64,000 nucleotides of DNA from Neurospora crassa OR74A (GCF_000182925.2 NC_026504.1:620001-684000), one strand, 5' to 3'. Counted from the stretch's first letter, positions 40,912 through 53,622 are shown. The notes: generated from the letters alone by a model not told the origin. A program made the numbers and translations.

Positions 40912-43056
40912 CACAGTATATATAGCCATTCACCAAGGCTCTTGACAATCTAGGGCAAAGGTTTTAGCAACCTTGGACGCCTTCATATCATCATTCACTC
41001 GCAGTATGGGATCATCGGCTGGAACTTACGTGCACACCGGACCACTGGATAAATGAGAGAAAACGGCGAGATCTCCAAGTTTCAAACAGAAACGGATGAC
41101 TTCAGGTCCTTCGCCGTAGACAAACGGTTCATTACTGAGACCTGTAGCTGCCACCATTGAGCGATCTCGTGAACGCAGTGGTTCAGGCTGTTACCGCGAA
41201 TAGTCTTGGAGTCGCATCAAAGCCTCAAACGTAGTCCACTCCTCCGGACAGCAACGGCGGGGAAGGTTTCCGAGCAGGCGCCGATAAGGCAATACGTCTT
41301 TTCGTCCACTTGGCCAGTAGATGCTATTACTTCCCAACCGGGGGCAAACGATAAGGTGAGAAAGCAAGAAAGGTTCCAGGCCCAGCGCTGCCCGGAGGAA
41401 TCTTTAGGCACTTCACCCATTTTCTCGTTTGCTGGCCTTAACGACACCATTGCGAATGTTAAATTAGCTGGCTTCAACCAGCAGAAACCGGAGCAAGCAC
41501 GCAGAGTTGATGTGCACAAGAACCGAACTACAGCGTCAGGAGCATGCTGTGCCGTGCTGCCCTGCGTCTGCGCCTGTTTAGGTCACACAGAAGCCGCAGT
41601 GCGGCAAAGGGAAAGGAGAAGATCCACAATTCTTGCTAGAAAGAGAAGTCGAGTAACCAAAGCCATTGTGTTCCGGATCCGATCTTTAGTGATCCTAAAT
41701 CGTCCGTTAGCGTGTGTTTCTTGGATACTGACAGGAGAAATTCCTCATGATTGAAGCGGCAATCCAGATTCCGGCGAAAAAGGACCGAGGGAGGGGCAGA
41801 GCTTGAAACCTGTACACGACCCTTCAACTGACGGTTTGGACTGCGTCGACTGCGTGCCTTGAATTATCTTGCTGCTCTTCTCGGAGCCGCCTTGTCGAAC
41901 ATTTGAACAGCGAGACTACGTTACTTGTGAGAAAACGAAGATCGACCTTGAGGAAGACGCGCAGGCAGGACAAACTCCACCTGCTTAGCTGCAGCCTGGC
42001 CGGACGTCAGGAGCTCGGGTGCCCCTGAGAGCGAAGGTGCACCTGCCGCGTGCATTCCCTTGGCATAACAAACATCCGAATTAGTACACTAACAGCAGCA
42101 CCTCTCCATTTGGGTACCCCTCAGCACTATAGGCACAGCTGAATGAGCTACTGATACTTCGCTTCTGTTATAGGGTCTTCCACCACGCCGGTCCATCATC
42201 CATCATACAGACCACCCAACCATCCCGATAACTGTTCCCACCAACATCAATCTCCCAGACCAGTTAATTTTCTTTTTTTTAATTTTCCTTTTTTTTTTTT
42301 TTTTTTTTTTTTTTGAGTCTCGTCAATACCCCGCCCCCGCCCCCTCTATCAGTCAGACTAGCCTGCCTCGTCAACAATGGTGGCTAACCGCAAAGTTCCA
42401 GTCCACTTCCACGAAACTGAATCACGATCCATAACCGATATCCGCCAATTTGCGCTTCCCGGCCCGGCTACTCGTCGAAACCTCGACAGCTCTAGGCAAT
42501 TCCTTCGTCGATCGACCTGCGGCATCATTCAAGTCCCATCGGTTACGTTATCAAATGTCCCTGAGGCCGAAAGCGAGTATGCTCCGAACGCAATTCCATC
42601 TCTTGTCCCTCAGATCTGCGGCATACTACCTACAGAGGCACATAAGCCCAAGAACATGACAAGCTTTAAAGGCCCAGCGCACATACATTCGAGTGACGAC
42701 TGGTCTCTCCTCGCGATATCAGGGGTTCCAAACTTCCCCGAAAAACATCTACGAATCGACGAACCGATAAAGTGAACTGTGACGAGCCAGGGACGGAAAC
42801 AAATAGAATAGGAGTTGGGCCGGTAGGTGCAACATAACTCATAAGCGAGGTAGTCTTTGCTGATGATCGCGAACAAAAGTTGCAAGATGGCTGGGGGATC
42901 GCTGTTCTAAAAATGTCTAGTCCAAACTGAACAACATTACATCTGTTAGCGCGCCTGAAGTAGCCAACACCAGTCCTCCGTCGCTCACATGCCGATGTCT
43001 ACCCATCACTGCCAACCTGCAAGTAAATGCTTTCCAAGCCAGCGAGGATATAACAC
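40912..43056. other. DG7-DG8 spacer with a weak ORF candidate
   Basis: No DG motif was seen in these 2.1 kb. A run of about 26 T (42289-42314) and a CT-rich stretch precede a 132-codon ORF (42377-42775, listed separately). An ORF at 41206-41754 starts only with TTG and is not called. Confidence 0.45.
42377..42775 (+). CDS. Hypothetical small protein (weak candidate)
   Basis: A 132-codon ORF starting MVANRKVPVHFHETESRS. The ATG has a fair context (GTCAACAATGG) and follows a poly-T and CT-rich stretch that looks like a fungal promoter. No domain, signal peptide or membrane segment is visible, and no homologue was recognised. It is the only plus-strand candidate between DG7 and DG8. It could be chance. 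Confidence 0.25.
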   Translation: MVANRKVPVHFHETESRSITDIRQFALPGPATRRNLDSSRQFLRRSTCGIIQVPSVTLSNVPEAESEYAPNAIPSLVPQICGILPTEAHKPKNMTSFKGPAHIHSSDDWSLLAISGVPNFPEKHLRIDEPIK

Positions 43057-44129
43057 TCAAAAGAAACATCCCAGGCACGACCCAACATCCCAGTTCGGAT
43101 CCAGCCTCTCATTGTACTCGGCAATCTCCGAATCCACCCAATCCAGCTTCACCATATACTCCTCCGAAAACCACGTGAAGTCCTTCATATACCGACTCCA
43201 AACCGCCTCCTCGCTATAAAGCAAGTACAGAAACGCCGCCAGTATCGCAAACACATCGTTCCCCGCATTATGCCCACACGCCAGGACCCCCAGGGGTTTC
43301 AACAGATTGTATGCGGAATCGCTCGTCTCCGCGTTCCGCCTGGCCTGCTGGAGGTTATGCCACTTTTGCAGATCCCACATTACAATCTTTATCTTTTCCG
43401 GGTCAGGGTACGCAGGAAGCCGGATCCTCCACTGCGTCATGATTTTGATCTCCAACCTGGCGTCCCAGAAGAAGAGAATAACGGGTCTGCGCTGGCCGTG
43501 GGCGACTTCTTCAGCGGTCAGACAACGTGTGGGGAGACGGTTGAGAATATCCTGCAGCTGATCGCGGATGGCGCGAGCAGGTCGGATGCGGGAGCGGGCG
43601 AAGACGCCGTCGTAGGGATGAGCGACGTGCTCGACTATCTTTCCGCCTTTGCCGGGCCAGGTCGTGTGCATGAAGGCGTCGCATGTCAAGGGGGTGACTT
43701 TGCGCCAGCGGGAGGCAATATAATGACGGATGTGAATCTTTTGGAGTCTTTCTTCGATGGTATACGTGGCGGAGGCGGCGGCATCTCGGGGGTCGTAGAC
43801 GGCAATTCCGAGCTCGGACATTCTTTGGGATGCTGACAGAACTTTTTGGTGTCTTGGGTGATCGATCATTTCAAAGTCGAGGGCGACCAGAATTGTGTCT
43901 CTGAGGTCGTGGGCGAGTTCGGCAAGAGCGTTGTGGTGCCAGACTGTAGGTGGCCTGCGTACTGGACATCTTGGAGTACTAGGAGTGGGACTTTCGGGCA
44001 CATTCGGCTCTTGAATAGCAGTGGTTAGCTGGTATGTCAGATGGCGTTTTGTGAAAGCGTGACCGGCCTACCCTGGCTCTCCTCGCCTTCGCTAGGTGGG
44101 ATGGAAGGGAAGTAAAGCTGCTTTTTCAT
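43057..44129 (-). CDS. DG8: diverged Gfd2/YDR514C-like DEDDh exonuclease-fold protein
   Basis: Two exons, 44129..44072 and 44009..43057, give 336 residues. The intron (GTAGGC donor, CTAAC branch site, CAAG acceptor, 62 nt) restores the frame through a Glu codon. Motifs: VALDFEMIDHP (Asp64, Glu66), MSELGIAVYDPR, AHPYDGVFARS (a diverged HKARPY motif), LFFWDARLE (Asp202), VMWDLQKW and CGHNAGNDVF (His266, Asp271); all putative ligands are present. It is compact, without the GW, acidic or basic tails of its neighbours, and ends shortly after the domain (CLGCFF). It is the rightmost member, about 2.3 kb from DG7, and the only clear intron-bearing one, so it may represent the older form of the family. 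Confidence 0.83.
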
Positions 44130-45788
44130 GGTAAGAAATAATTTGTGATCGTGTTGATAGAGATACTGATTAACGCTGATGGGGGGATACCGGTCTCTTC
44201 GATGTGCGCTTTGAAGAGCGGCCGAGTCAGTTAGGACAATGAGGGTGAGGAAAAACTCTGTCCCTGGTTTGGAGAAGAGGAGGTTTTTCAGCAGAAAATG
44301 AACATTTGAACTGCCCCAGACCATGTTAACATCCTGCGGTTAGTGAGCTTTGAGTCGGAAGGCGCCTTCGGAACGCCCAAGAAGTCGTGATCGGGAATTC
44401 GAGCACCTATTACTCTTCGTACCTTCCTCGTCGGTGCAAAATATGCCCCTTCACTCACCTTGGCCCATCCTTCAATTTCCTCACTACCTGCCATGGCTCC
44501 TTGCTCACGAACATCCACAAAATGGTGCTGGGAAACATGTGGCGAAGAAATTAAGAGCAGGATGGCTAATCTTAATTCTCATGTTGCCTTTAGTCTGCTC
44601 ACCGACAGAGTGATACGGGCCTTGGGTGATGGGCCATTTGTACTCTGCCTTTTAGGAACGTGGTTGTGATTCCTGACTCACCATCCAGAACAGAAGCAAA
44701 GATTCAGGCAATCAGTCATGCTAGGAGTCAGAATTCAGCCGATTGTGTGGTGTCTGAGCAACAAAACTTCCCTGTTGTGCAAATGGCACAAATTCTTTTT
44801 CTTCCCCGACAACGGGATACAAAGATGGCTCATTGGCAAGCCGTTAGGTGAATACTGACATAATGAACGCGATGAAAGTGTAAGAATGATAGCAGAAAAG
44901 TAAGTGATTGATGCAGAGCAGCCTGAAATTGGTAACACATGGCATGGCAAGCTCCAGAAAGATTATACTTGTGATAGATCAACCAGAACAAGGTCAAGAA
45001 GAAACAAATGTGAGATGGGGACGGTTGGGCTGTTGAGATAGCCAAACTACAGGGTACTCAACGCAAAGAGCAGGGTAGGCGACTTTGGAACTCGCGACGA
45101 CTGCGAGATGTTGGGGGAAAATGAAACGCACGGATATAAACGAAGAGTCTCAGCCGGCAAAACCACGGCTGTTCAAGCGGGATGGCGAGCGCTGACTGTC
45201 TGCCTGCCGGGGCAGGGTGCACGGTCCTCATGGCGGGATTTGTGGCTCAAGCTCCAAGCAGGGAAGCGGACGGCGCCCGATGGCGAGGAACGCGGCTAGG
45301 TGATCCAGAGTGGCGGTCCACTGGATGACAAGGCCTGGCAGTTCCAGGGCAAAAAGTGCACTGAAAGAGTGGCGTTGGTACTTGAGTTACGTCGCCAGGG
45401 GCAGCAGACGCGCACAGAGGGCGCTTTGTGAGGTACCAGGTACCTCTACTGAGCAAGCCAACAGAAAGCGCTAGTCCTGTCTGGACCTTGGCTCGGACTT
45501 GGCCAACCGTTTTGGTGGGAAAAAGTGTCCCAGGCCCGTTCGGCGAACGAGAAGAACGAAGTGTCCAGTTCGGAGACAAACACCACTCGGCACGGCAGCA
45601 GCGAGCAACCGACGCCAACGTCGACCAGAGCAACCAACATCCGACGGAGTATTCGACACCCATCGAGTCGATTTGCTGCTCCCATCACCACTCAACATCT
45701 CATACGCGCGTCGACGACACTTCCCAAAGACGACCCCGTTCAATGCCGTCTCTATAGTGGACAAACACTCAACCGCCGAACCGCTATC
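44130..45788. other. Divergent region between DG8 and SPF1
   Basis: No gene with support. Small ORFs on both strands lack motifs. A GGTACCAGGTACCTCTAC motif lies near 45430. The last 250 bases before the SPF1 ATG are likely 5' UTR. Confidence 0.45.
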
Positions 45789-48700
45789 ATGGCGCCGCTC
45801 GTCGACAACGCGCAGATCCAGTCTGCCGAGCTGTTGAGGCCGCTGCCTCTCTACCTCCACGCCTACGTCTGGCCGTTTGCCATCATCTGGCCCATCTTCT
45901 TCCGCTATTATCTGGACCAAGATCTCTACGACAAGCACATCAACGGCCAGGAATGGACCTTTGTTTGGTCCGGCACCATCATCACCATCCAGGCCCTCGT
46001 CTGGCTCTGCACCCACTGGAACATCAACCTTCGCGCTGCCTTTACCGCGAAGAAAGCCCGCTCCGTTAACGATGCCCAGCTGATCAAGGTCATTCCCGTC
46101 GCCAACGCGGGTATCTCTGATATCTGCCCCATTGTGCGCGATACTGTTAGTTTGCCCTTATCAAGCAACCCCAAGAGAGAGACAGAGAAAAAAAGACAGA
46201 TGGCTAACTCGAACAACCACACAGGCCGGAGGCAAGACCAACATCTCCTTCCTCTTTCAGAAGCGCCGATTCCTCTACAACGCCGAGACCAACTCCTTCA
46301 GCACCCTCACGTACCAGATCGACGACGAGCCCAAGCCCAAGCTTGAGGTCTTCCAAAAGTCCAAGGGTATCACGACCGCCTCGGAGCTCGACCGGCTGGA
46401 GCAGCACTATGGCACCAACACGTTCGATATCCCCGTCCCTACCTTTACCGAGCTCTTCAAGGAACACGCCGTCGCTCCCTTCTTCGTGTTCCAGGTCTTC
46501 TGCGTCGGTCTGTGGATGCTGGACGAATACTGGTACTACTCGCTCTTCACCCTGTTCATGCTCGTCGTCTTCGAGAGCACCGTCGTCTGGCAGCGCCAGC
46601 GCACCCTCAACGAGTTCCGCAGCATGAGCATCAAGCCCTACGAGATCTACGTCTATCGCCTTGGCCAGTGGACCGAGACCACGAGCGACAAGCTTCTCCC
46701 CGGAGATCTTGTCTCGGTTACACGTACAAAGGAGGACAGTGGTGTTGCTTGCGACATGCTCTTGGTGGAGGGAACCGCCATTGTCAACGAGGCCATGCTT
46801 TCCGGCGAGAGTACCCCTCTGTTGAAGGACTCCATCCAGCTCCGTCCCGGTGAGGCCCAGATCGAACCCGAGGGTCTGGACAAGAACGCTTTCCTCTGGG
46901 GCGGCACCAAGGTCCTTCAGATCACCCACGGCAACCCCGATGAGGAGAAGCCCAAGCTTGCCTCTGGTGTTCCCATTCCTCCCGACAACGGCGCCATGGC
47001 TATCGTCACCAAGACCGGTTTCGAGACCTCCCAGGGTAGCTTGGTTCGCACCATGATCTACTCGACTGAGCGCGTCTCTGCCAACAACGCCGAGGCTCTG
47101 TTCTTCATTCTGTTCCTCCTGATTTTCGCTCTTGCCGCTTCTTGGTACGTCTGGGATGAGGGTGTACGCAAGGACCGCAAGCGTTCCAAGCTTCTGCTCG
47201 ACTGCGTCTTGATTGTCACCAGTGTCGTTCCCCCCGAGCTGCCCATGGAGCTTAGCTTGGCTGTAAACACTAGCTTGTCTGCTCTTGCCAAGTTCGCCAT
47301 CTTCTGCACTGAGCCTTTCAGAATCCCCTTTGCCGGCCGTATCGACGTTGCCTGCTTTGACAAGACTGGTACTCTTACTGGCGAGGATCTCGTTGTCGAG
47401 GGTATTGCTGGTCTCGGCCTTGGCCATTCCGGTACCGACACCCCACGCGAGTCGGATGGTGCTCACAGTCACATGACCCCTGTTGACGAGGCCGGTTTGG
47501 AGACTACTCTTGTTCTGGCCACCGCCCACGCTCTTGTTAGACTCGATGAGGGAGACATTGTCGGTGATCCTATGGAGAAGGCTACTCTTACCGCCCTCGG
47601 CTGGTCCCTTGGCCAGAACGATATGCTCAAGACCAAGACTGGCGCCAAGAGCACCGTTCTTGGTAACGTTCAGGTCAAGCGTCGCTTCCAGTTCTCCAGT
47701 GCCCTGAAGCGCCAGAGCTCCGTCGCCACGATCAATGCCACCGACTCCAAGACCGGTCAGAAGCTCAGAGGCACCTTTGTTGGTGTCAAGGGTGCGCCCG
47801 AGACGATCATGAAGATGCTGGTTACCGTCCCCAAGGACTACGAAGAGACCTACAAGTACTTTACCCGCCGCGGTTCCCGTGTTTTGGCTCTTGCCTACAA
47901 GCAACTGTCTACCGAAAACGAGCTGGGTGCCAGCAAGATCAACGACCTTAAGCGCGAGAACGTTGAGGCTGACCTCACCTTTGCCGGATTCCTTGTTCTC
48001 CAGTGCCCTCTTAAGGAGGATGCTAAGCAGGCCGTTCAGATGCTCAACGAGAGTAGCCACCGTGTCGTCATGATTACTGGAGATAACCCGCTTACTGCCG
48101 TCCATGTCGCTAGGGAAGTCGAGATTGTCGACCGTGACGTTCTCATCTTGGATGCCCCCGAGCACAGCGTTCATGGCGAGGAGAAGCTCATCTGGCGCAG
48201 CGTCGATGACAAGGTTAACATTGAGGTCGACCCTACCAAGCCCATTGACCCCGAGATCATCAAGACCAAGGATCTGTGTGTTACCGGTTACGCTTTGGCC
48301 AAGTTTAAGGGACAGGTTGGTTGGAAGACACTTCTCCGCTACACTTGGGTTTACGCTCGTGTCTCGCCCAAGCAGAAGGAAGACATCCTCCTCGGTCTCA
48401 AGGATATGGGTTACTACACTCTCATGGCTGGTGATGGCACCAACGATGTCGGTGCGCTCAAGCAGGCTCACATCGGTGTTGCTCTCCTCAACGGTACTCA
48501 GGAAGATCTCATCCGCATTGCCGAGCACGCTCGTAACAACAAGATCAAGGATATGTACCAGAAGCAGGTTGATCTCATGAAGCGCTGGGGCCAACCCGCT
48601 CCTCCTGTCCCCGCTCTGATTGCTCACCTCTACCCGCCTGGACCTTCCAACCCGCACTACAACGCGGCTATGGAGCGTGAGGCGGCGAAGAAGGGTATCA

Positions 48701-49824
48701 CCGTCGAGAAGCTTGCCAAGTCTCTTCACCACCCTGCTGCTATCGAGACTGTCACCTCCCCTGGCGCCCAGGCTCTCATCAACCAGGACCCCAAGCAGAG
48801 ACAGGCTGCGGCGGCTCAGAAGGCTTCCTCGTTTGCTGACAAGCTTACCTCTGGTATGATGGATATGGAAATGGATGACGATGAGCCTCCCACGCTCAAG
48901 CTTGGTGATGCCTCGGTCGCTGCTCCCTTCACGTCCAAGCTTCGCAACGTTGTTGCCATTCCCAACATCATCCGTCAAGGCCGCTGCACTCTGGTTGCCA
49001 CCATTCAGATGTACAAGATTCTCGCCCTCAACTGCCTGATCAGCGCCTACAGCTTGTCCGTGCTCTACCTCGAAGGCATCAAGTTTGGTGATGGCCAGAT
49101 TACTATCAGTGGTATGCTCATGAGCGTCTGCTTCCTTTCCATCTCGCGCGCCAAGTCGGTCGAGGGTCTCTCCAAGGAGCGTCCTCAGCCCAACATTTTC
49201 AACTTTTACATCATCGGCTCCATCCTCGGCCAGTTCGCTGTGCACGTGGTCACTCTCATCTACATTGCTCGCTTCTGCGACCAGCTTGAACCTCGCTCCG
49301 AGAGCGTCGACCTCGAGGCCGAGTTCTCCCCTTCGCTGCTTAACTCTGCCGTTTACCTCCTTCAGCTCATCCAGCAGATCTCTACTTTTGCTGTCAACTA
49401 CCAAGGTCGTCCCTTCCGCGAGTCTCTGTCTGAGAACAAGGGCATGTTCTACGGCATTGTTGGTGTGACTGCCATTGCTTTCGCTTGCTCCACTGAGATG
49501 GTTCCCGAGCTGAACGAGGCGATGAAGCTCGTGCCCTTCAAGGAGGAGTTTAAGTGGACGATGACTATTGTCATGATCTTGGACTACGTGGCGTGCTGGC
49601 TCATCGAGGTTGTGTTCAAGTACCTGTTCAGCGATCTCAAGGCTCGCGACATTGCGGTGCGCAGGGAGGACCAGCTCGAGAGGGAGAGGTTGCGCAAGGC
49701 GGAGGAGCTCAAGAAGTTGGAGGAGGTGAAGAGGATGAAGGAGGAGGAAGAAGAGAAGGCGAGAATGGAGAAGGTGGCCGAGTTTGAGAGGAGGCTGCGG
49801 GCGCGAATGGGAGGGAGTGCTTGA
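45789..49824 (+). CDS. SPF1: P5A-type ATPase, ER transmembrane helix dislocase (Spf1)
   Basis: Two exons, 45789..46145 and 46225..49824, give 1318 residues; the intron (GTTAGT donor, GCTAAC branch site, ACAG acceptor, 79 nt) is phase 0. The N-terminal hydrophobic helices (YVWPFAIIWPIFFRYY) precede the actuator domain with AMLSGESTPL. The P5A signature PPELPMEL lies in M4. The phosphorylation site is DKTGTLTGE (Asp498) and the hinge motif is GDGTNDVGALK (Asp856). The C-terminal tail is a Glu/Lys/Arg coiled-coil-like stretch. The family extracts mis-inserted helices from the ER membrane and affects ion, sterol and glycosylation homeostasis. Codon use is strongly biased to C-ending codons, as for a well-expressed gene. 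That bias creates long antisense ORFs, which are not genes. Confidence 0.97.
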
Positions 49825-50577
49825 TAGTTGGGGTCATGATGTGGCATCTTGATGAATGTTATGACTTGACTACCTGAGGAGGGTTAGAAAATGGGGTGAG
49901 TGAACTGGATATGTTCAAGACCAATCAAACTACATGTTTATAATAGGGGGAGTTGTGATAGAATTGTTGCTGTACAATACATATACTAGGATAGACTATG
50001 AAGCAGATTAGATGCGTGTTTAGCGGTTCCATGTTGTGATGCTTCTTTGACCCCAAAATTTTCTCCAATTGACAGACGCAAATCAATTCCGTTGACACCC
50101 TGAAAATTATCGAGGCTCTTCGGGATGAACTGACCCTTTTGCCCGGATGCAACGTATTGTGGTATGATCGGATTGCTGGCTGGTTGGCGTTCCTTGTACA
50201 TATGTAGTAGACAAGTGAGTGCACAGACCATGGAACTTTCCCAAGTCCTCCGTCTCATTGTCCTCAGCGACAAGTGACATTGGGACCTGAGGTGCTGTCA
50301 TTGCTGCCTCAGGCGCCATGTTCCCAGTGTCAGTGGGCTTAAGTTGGCTTGGGCCTCCACAGCGCACAAGCTGGAAAGGGCGGGGTATCCCCAGCCGACC
50401 ATTCCGAAATGTTGAACGGCTGCGCTAAGCCGGATTGGGCGGGCCCAGGAACGAGACAATTCGTTGCACAGCTTCATCAACATTTCGCGCGCGCCGACAT
50501 TCCAACTTTTGTTCCCTTCTCTCTCTTCTCTCCCAACCGTCGTCACACATCCCGTCACGCCGTCCACCATAGCAACC
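49825..50577. other. SPF1-MDH1 spacer and MDH1 promoter
   Basis: 3' flank of SPF1 and CT-rich promoter of the next gene; nothing else recognised. Confidence 0.5.
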
Positions 50578-51713
50578 ATGTTCGCCGCTTCCAGAATCCA
50601 GACCCGTGCCTTCTCGGCCTCTGCCCGCCAGGTATGTTGTTGTTATTGTTGTTGTTCTCCCATGAGCAATTATCATGTGCTTCGTTGTCCAGCAAGCTCC
50701 TCCAAGCTCGATCGAGACCACCACACGTTGCTAACATCACCACCACGACACTACAGCTTACCAAGGTCTCCGTCCTCGGTGCCGCCGGTGGCATTGGCCA
50801 GCCCCTCTCCCTCCTCCTCAAGCTCAACCCCAGAGTCTCCGAGCTCGCCCTCTACGATATCCGTGGCGCCCCCGGTGTCGGTGCTGATCTGTCCCACATC
50901 AACACCAAGAGCACCGTCAAGGGCTACGAGCCCACCGCCTCCGGTCTCGCCGATGCCCTCAAGGGCTCCGAAATCGTCCTCATCCCCGCCGGTGTCCCCC
51001 GCAAGCCCGGCATGACCCGTGACGACCTCTTCAACACCAACGCCTCCATCGTCCGCGACCTCGCCAAGGCCTGCGCCGAGTCGTGCCCCGAGGCCAACAT
51101 CCTCGTCATCTCCAACCCCGTCAACTCCACCGTCCCCATCGTCTCCGAGATCTTCAAGAAGGCCGGTGTCTACAACCCCAAGCGCCTCTTCGGTGTCACC
51201 ACCCTCGACGTCGTCCGCGCCTCCCGCTTCGTTTCCGAGATCAAGGGCACCGACCCCAAGGACGAGAACATCACCGTCGTTGGCGGCCACTCCGGCGTCA
51301 CCATCGTCCCCCTCTTCTCCCAGAGCAAGCACCCCGAACTCTCCAAGAACGAGCAGCTCATCCACCGCGTCCAGTTCGGTGGTGACGAGGTCGTCAAGGC
51401 CAAGGACGGTGCCGGTTCCGCCACCCTCTCCATGGCCATGGCCGGTGCCCGCATGGCCGAGTCCCTCCTCCGCGCCGCCCAGGGCGAGAAGGGCGTCATC
51501 GAGCCCACCTTTGTCGACTCCCCTCTCTACAAGGACCAGGGCATCGACTTCTTCGCCTCCAAGGTCGAGCTCGGCCCCAACGGTGTTGAGAAGATCTACC
51601 CCGTCGGCCCCGTCGATGAGGTTGAGCAGAAGCTCCTTGATGCCTGCCTTGTTGACCTCAAGAAGAACATCCAGAAGGGCAAGGACTTTGTCGCCGCCAA
51701 CCCCGGCAAATAA
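50578..51713 (+). CDS. MDH1: Mitochondrial malate dehydrogenase
   Basis: Two exons, 50578..50631 and 50757..51713, give 336 residues. The intron (GTATGT donor, GCTAAC branch site, TACAG acceptor) splits off the presequence [18 protein letters not shown], a typical arginine-rich mitochondrial targeting peptide with a likely cleavage near RAFSAS. The NAD-binding motif [10 protein letters not shown], the substrate loop [13 protein letters not shown] with its arginines, NPVNSTVPI and the catalytic His in [14 protein letters not shown] are intact. It converts malate and NAD+ to oxaloacetate in the TCA cycle. Codon bias is extreme, which fits high expression. Confidence 0.98.
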
Positions 51714-53622
51714 GTGCATTTCTCTATACACTAGCGATAGCTTAGAGAAGTGTTACTGAAGCGAGCGACCGGCGCATTTTCTTTTACGTCTCTAACCGAC
51801 TACTAAGCTGTCTTTCGATCTCTAGTAGCGACATTCACTCACATGCTTGAAACACAGCAATTGGGTTGTCTCTGCGTGGGAACGGGTTAGCAGCACATCT
51901 GGTGGAGATAGTAGACAAGAAAGTGGCCATCGTTCGTTCGTTATATCATCGGACATGACGGAAATGGGTGGAGTTAGTTTCTCAACCAGGACTATAACAA
52001 ACAAATCGTCGCGGCCATGACGGAAGGAAGTGGAGTTGGGAGCCATTGTTGTTACTACTATATACGTACCTACTATCGATATCCATACCGAGTGAGAGGT
52101 TTCAGTTTTTCTCGGGCGGGAAGCCTCATTCACAGAAAAAAAAGTTACTGGCCTTTGGTTGAAAAGCTGCTTGTTCCTGCTTGTTTCCTAGCATTAATGT
52201 ATAACTATCATGACCTTGAATGATTGTTCGTTTTGTCCCTCTTTTTTCCCGTCTTTGTCCTCGATCTGGCTGGGACTTCGCGATGATGGCATCGTCCCTG
52301 AGTGCATCAGCTACTTCTACATGCCCATTACTCCCAGCCCAGCCAATGCCAACCGAGATAAGATACGTAACCATGCAAACCACGCGGACCACCGGAAATA
52401 GTGGCAGGAGTCAAGACAAGCACAAGTGGGTTCCCTCTTCTAATTATACCCACATCCATATATACACCGTACCCATCATCTCCCGCTGTTCCCGAACGCG
52501 CGACCTAGCGAGCGAGCGGTCGAACGGGCCCGGGCCCACCGGACTGACTGCCCCTGGAGCTGGGTGGAGGACCCAAAGGGAGATGCCGCCGGCAGGTTTC
52601 CAGTTTTCATCACTAGCCTCGTCGACTTTCACCTCTACACCGTCAACCCTCACTTACTCGCTTACTCACGGGTCTTACCTAGCTTTATGGTGAAACAAAT
52701 ACCGAGGAAAAACAGACACAAGACAGTCTGAGTCGGCGTCAAGATCCTTACTATCTATCTATACCTACCTAGGTTACTACTACGTTGTAGCCCTCCGCAG
52801 AGAATTAACAGTTCAAGCACGCACTCTAGCTTGTCTGGGCAAATCGCTCGAATGAAATACCGCACTATACTGTACTTTACCTAGGTAGGTATCGTCGACC
52901 TCTTCTTCACAGAGACACCTAAACAGCTCGGGTACCGTTAGTGTATCGCCAGATACTACACTGATACCTAGAGGTATCGTCAAACTGTCTGAAACTTCAA
53001 TCTTTTTTTTTTTTTTTTTTTCGGGTTTCTGATTGCAACAATCGACAGGGGATACAGTAACCCAAAAAAAAAAAAAAAAGAAAAGAAAACATCAATTTGA
53101 TGAACTACCGTAATCCTATCTGGACTGACTACCAAGGTAAAGAAAACCCTGTCTATCTCGTTTACTTCCCGGCCTGTCTGAACGTATACACAACGCCTTA
53201 TTTGTTGCTGAACATATCTTCCCTCTCATTCTTTGATCTTGAGCCATGGGCATACCACATAGGGCCTTCTTCAGAGGCAGCTACCTCTATATTGATCCCC
53301 GAAGAGGAAGCAGGTATTACCTATAAGGTTCCAAAGATAGATAGGTACCTCAAAGAAAAAGACAAGTCTACCCGTCCGTCCATAACCCCCATAACCCTCA
53401 TTCATAACCCTCATGCACCTCATACCCCCTCCCCCTTTCCTTATAATTGGGCCAATAATAGGAGCCAGTGGCTAGAGGACTAGATTGGGGAGGCAATTCT
53501 ACCTCCAGATCATCCTAAGGCCCACCAGACATGACGGTCATTACTTCCATTGTCTTCCCACCCACAACCACCTCCTGGCCCGGCACCACTGTTCCCCATA
53601 CATCTCCTCCCTTGATCTCCTC
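51714..53622. other. Intergenic region right of MDH1
   Basis: Nearly 2 kb without a supported gene. It holds a T run (53003-53021), an A run (53064-53079) and TACCTAGGTAGGTA and TACCTAGAGGTA motifs (52878-52893 and 52966-52978). A 128-codon ORF at 53097-53483 lacks motifs. Confidence 0.45.

Noticed and set aside
40726-40929. Poly-Phe N-terminal extension of DG7
   Set aside because: It translates the promoter T-run; the ATG at 40725 lies where relatives start and downstream of a TATA box.
41206-41754. 182-codon plus-strand ORF
   Set aside because: Begins only with TTG, has no motif, and no intron or promoter signal supports it.
46204-49404. 1066-codon minus-strand ORF antisense to SPF1
   Set aside because: It is the mirror of a strongly codon-biased gene, with no ATG context, domain or intron of its own; it reads as low-complexity Leu/Val/Asp/Gly sequence.
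50751-51731. 326-codon minus-strand ORF antisense to MDH1
   Set aside because: Extreme C-ending codon bias of MDH1 removes antisense stops; the product is Gly/Asp/Val-rich without any motif.
53097-53483. 128-codon plus-strand ORF
   Set aside because: Low-complexity flank, no motif, and several palindromic TACCTAGG-type motifs nearby; it reads like intergenic DNA.
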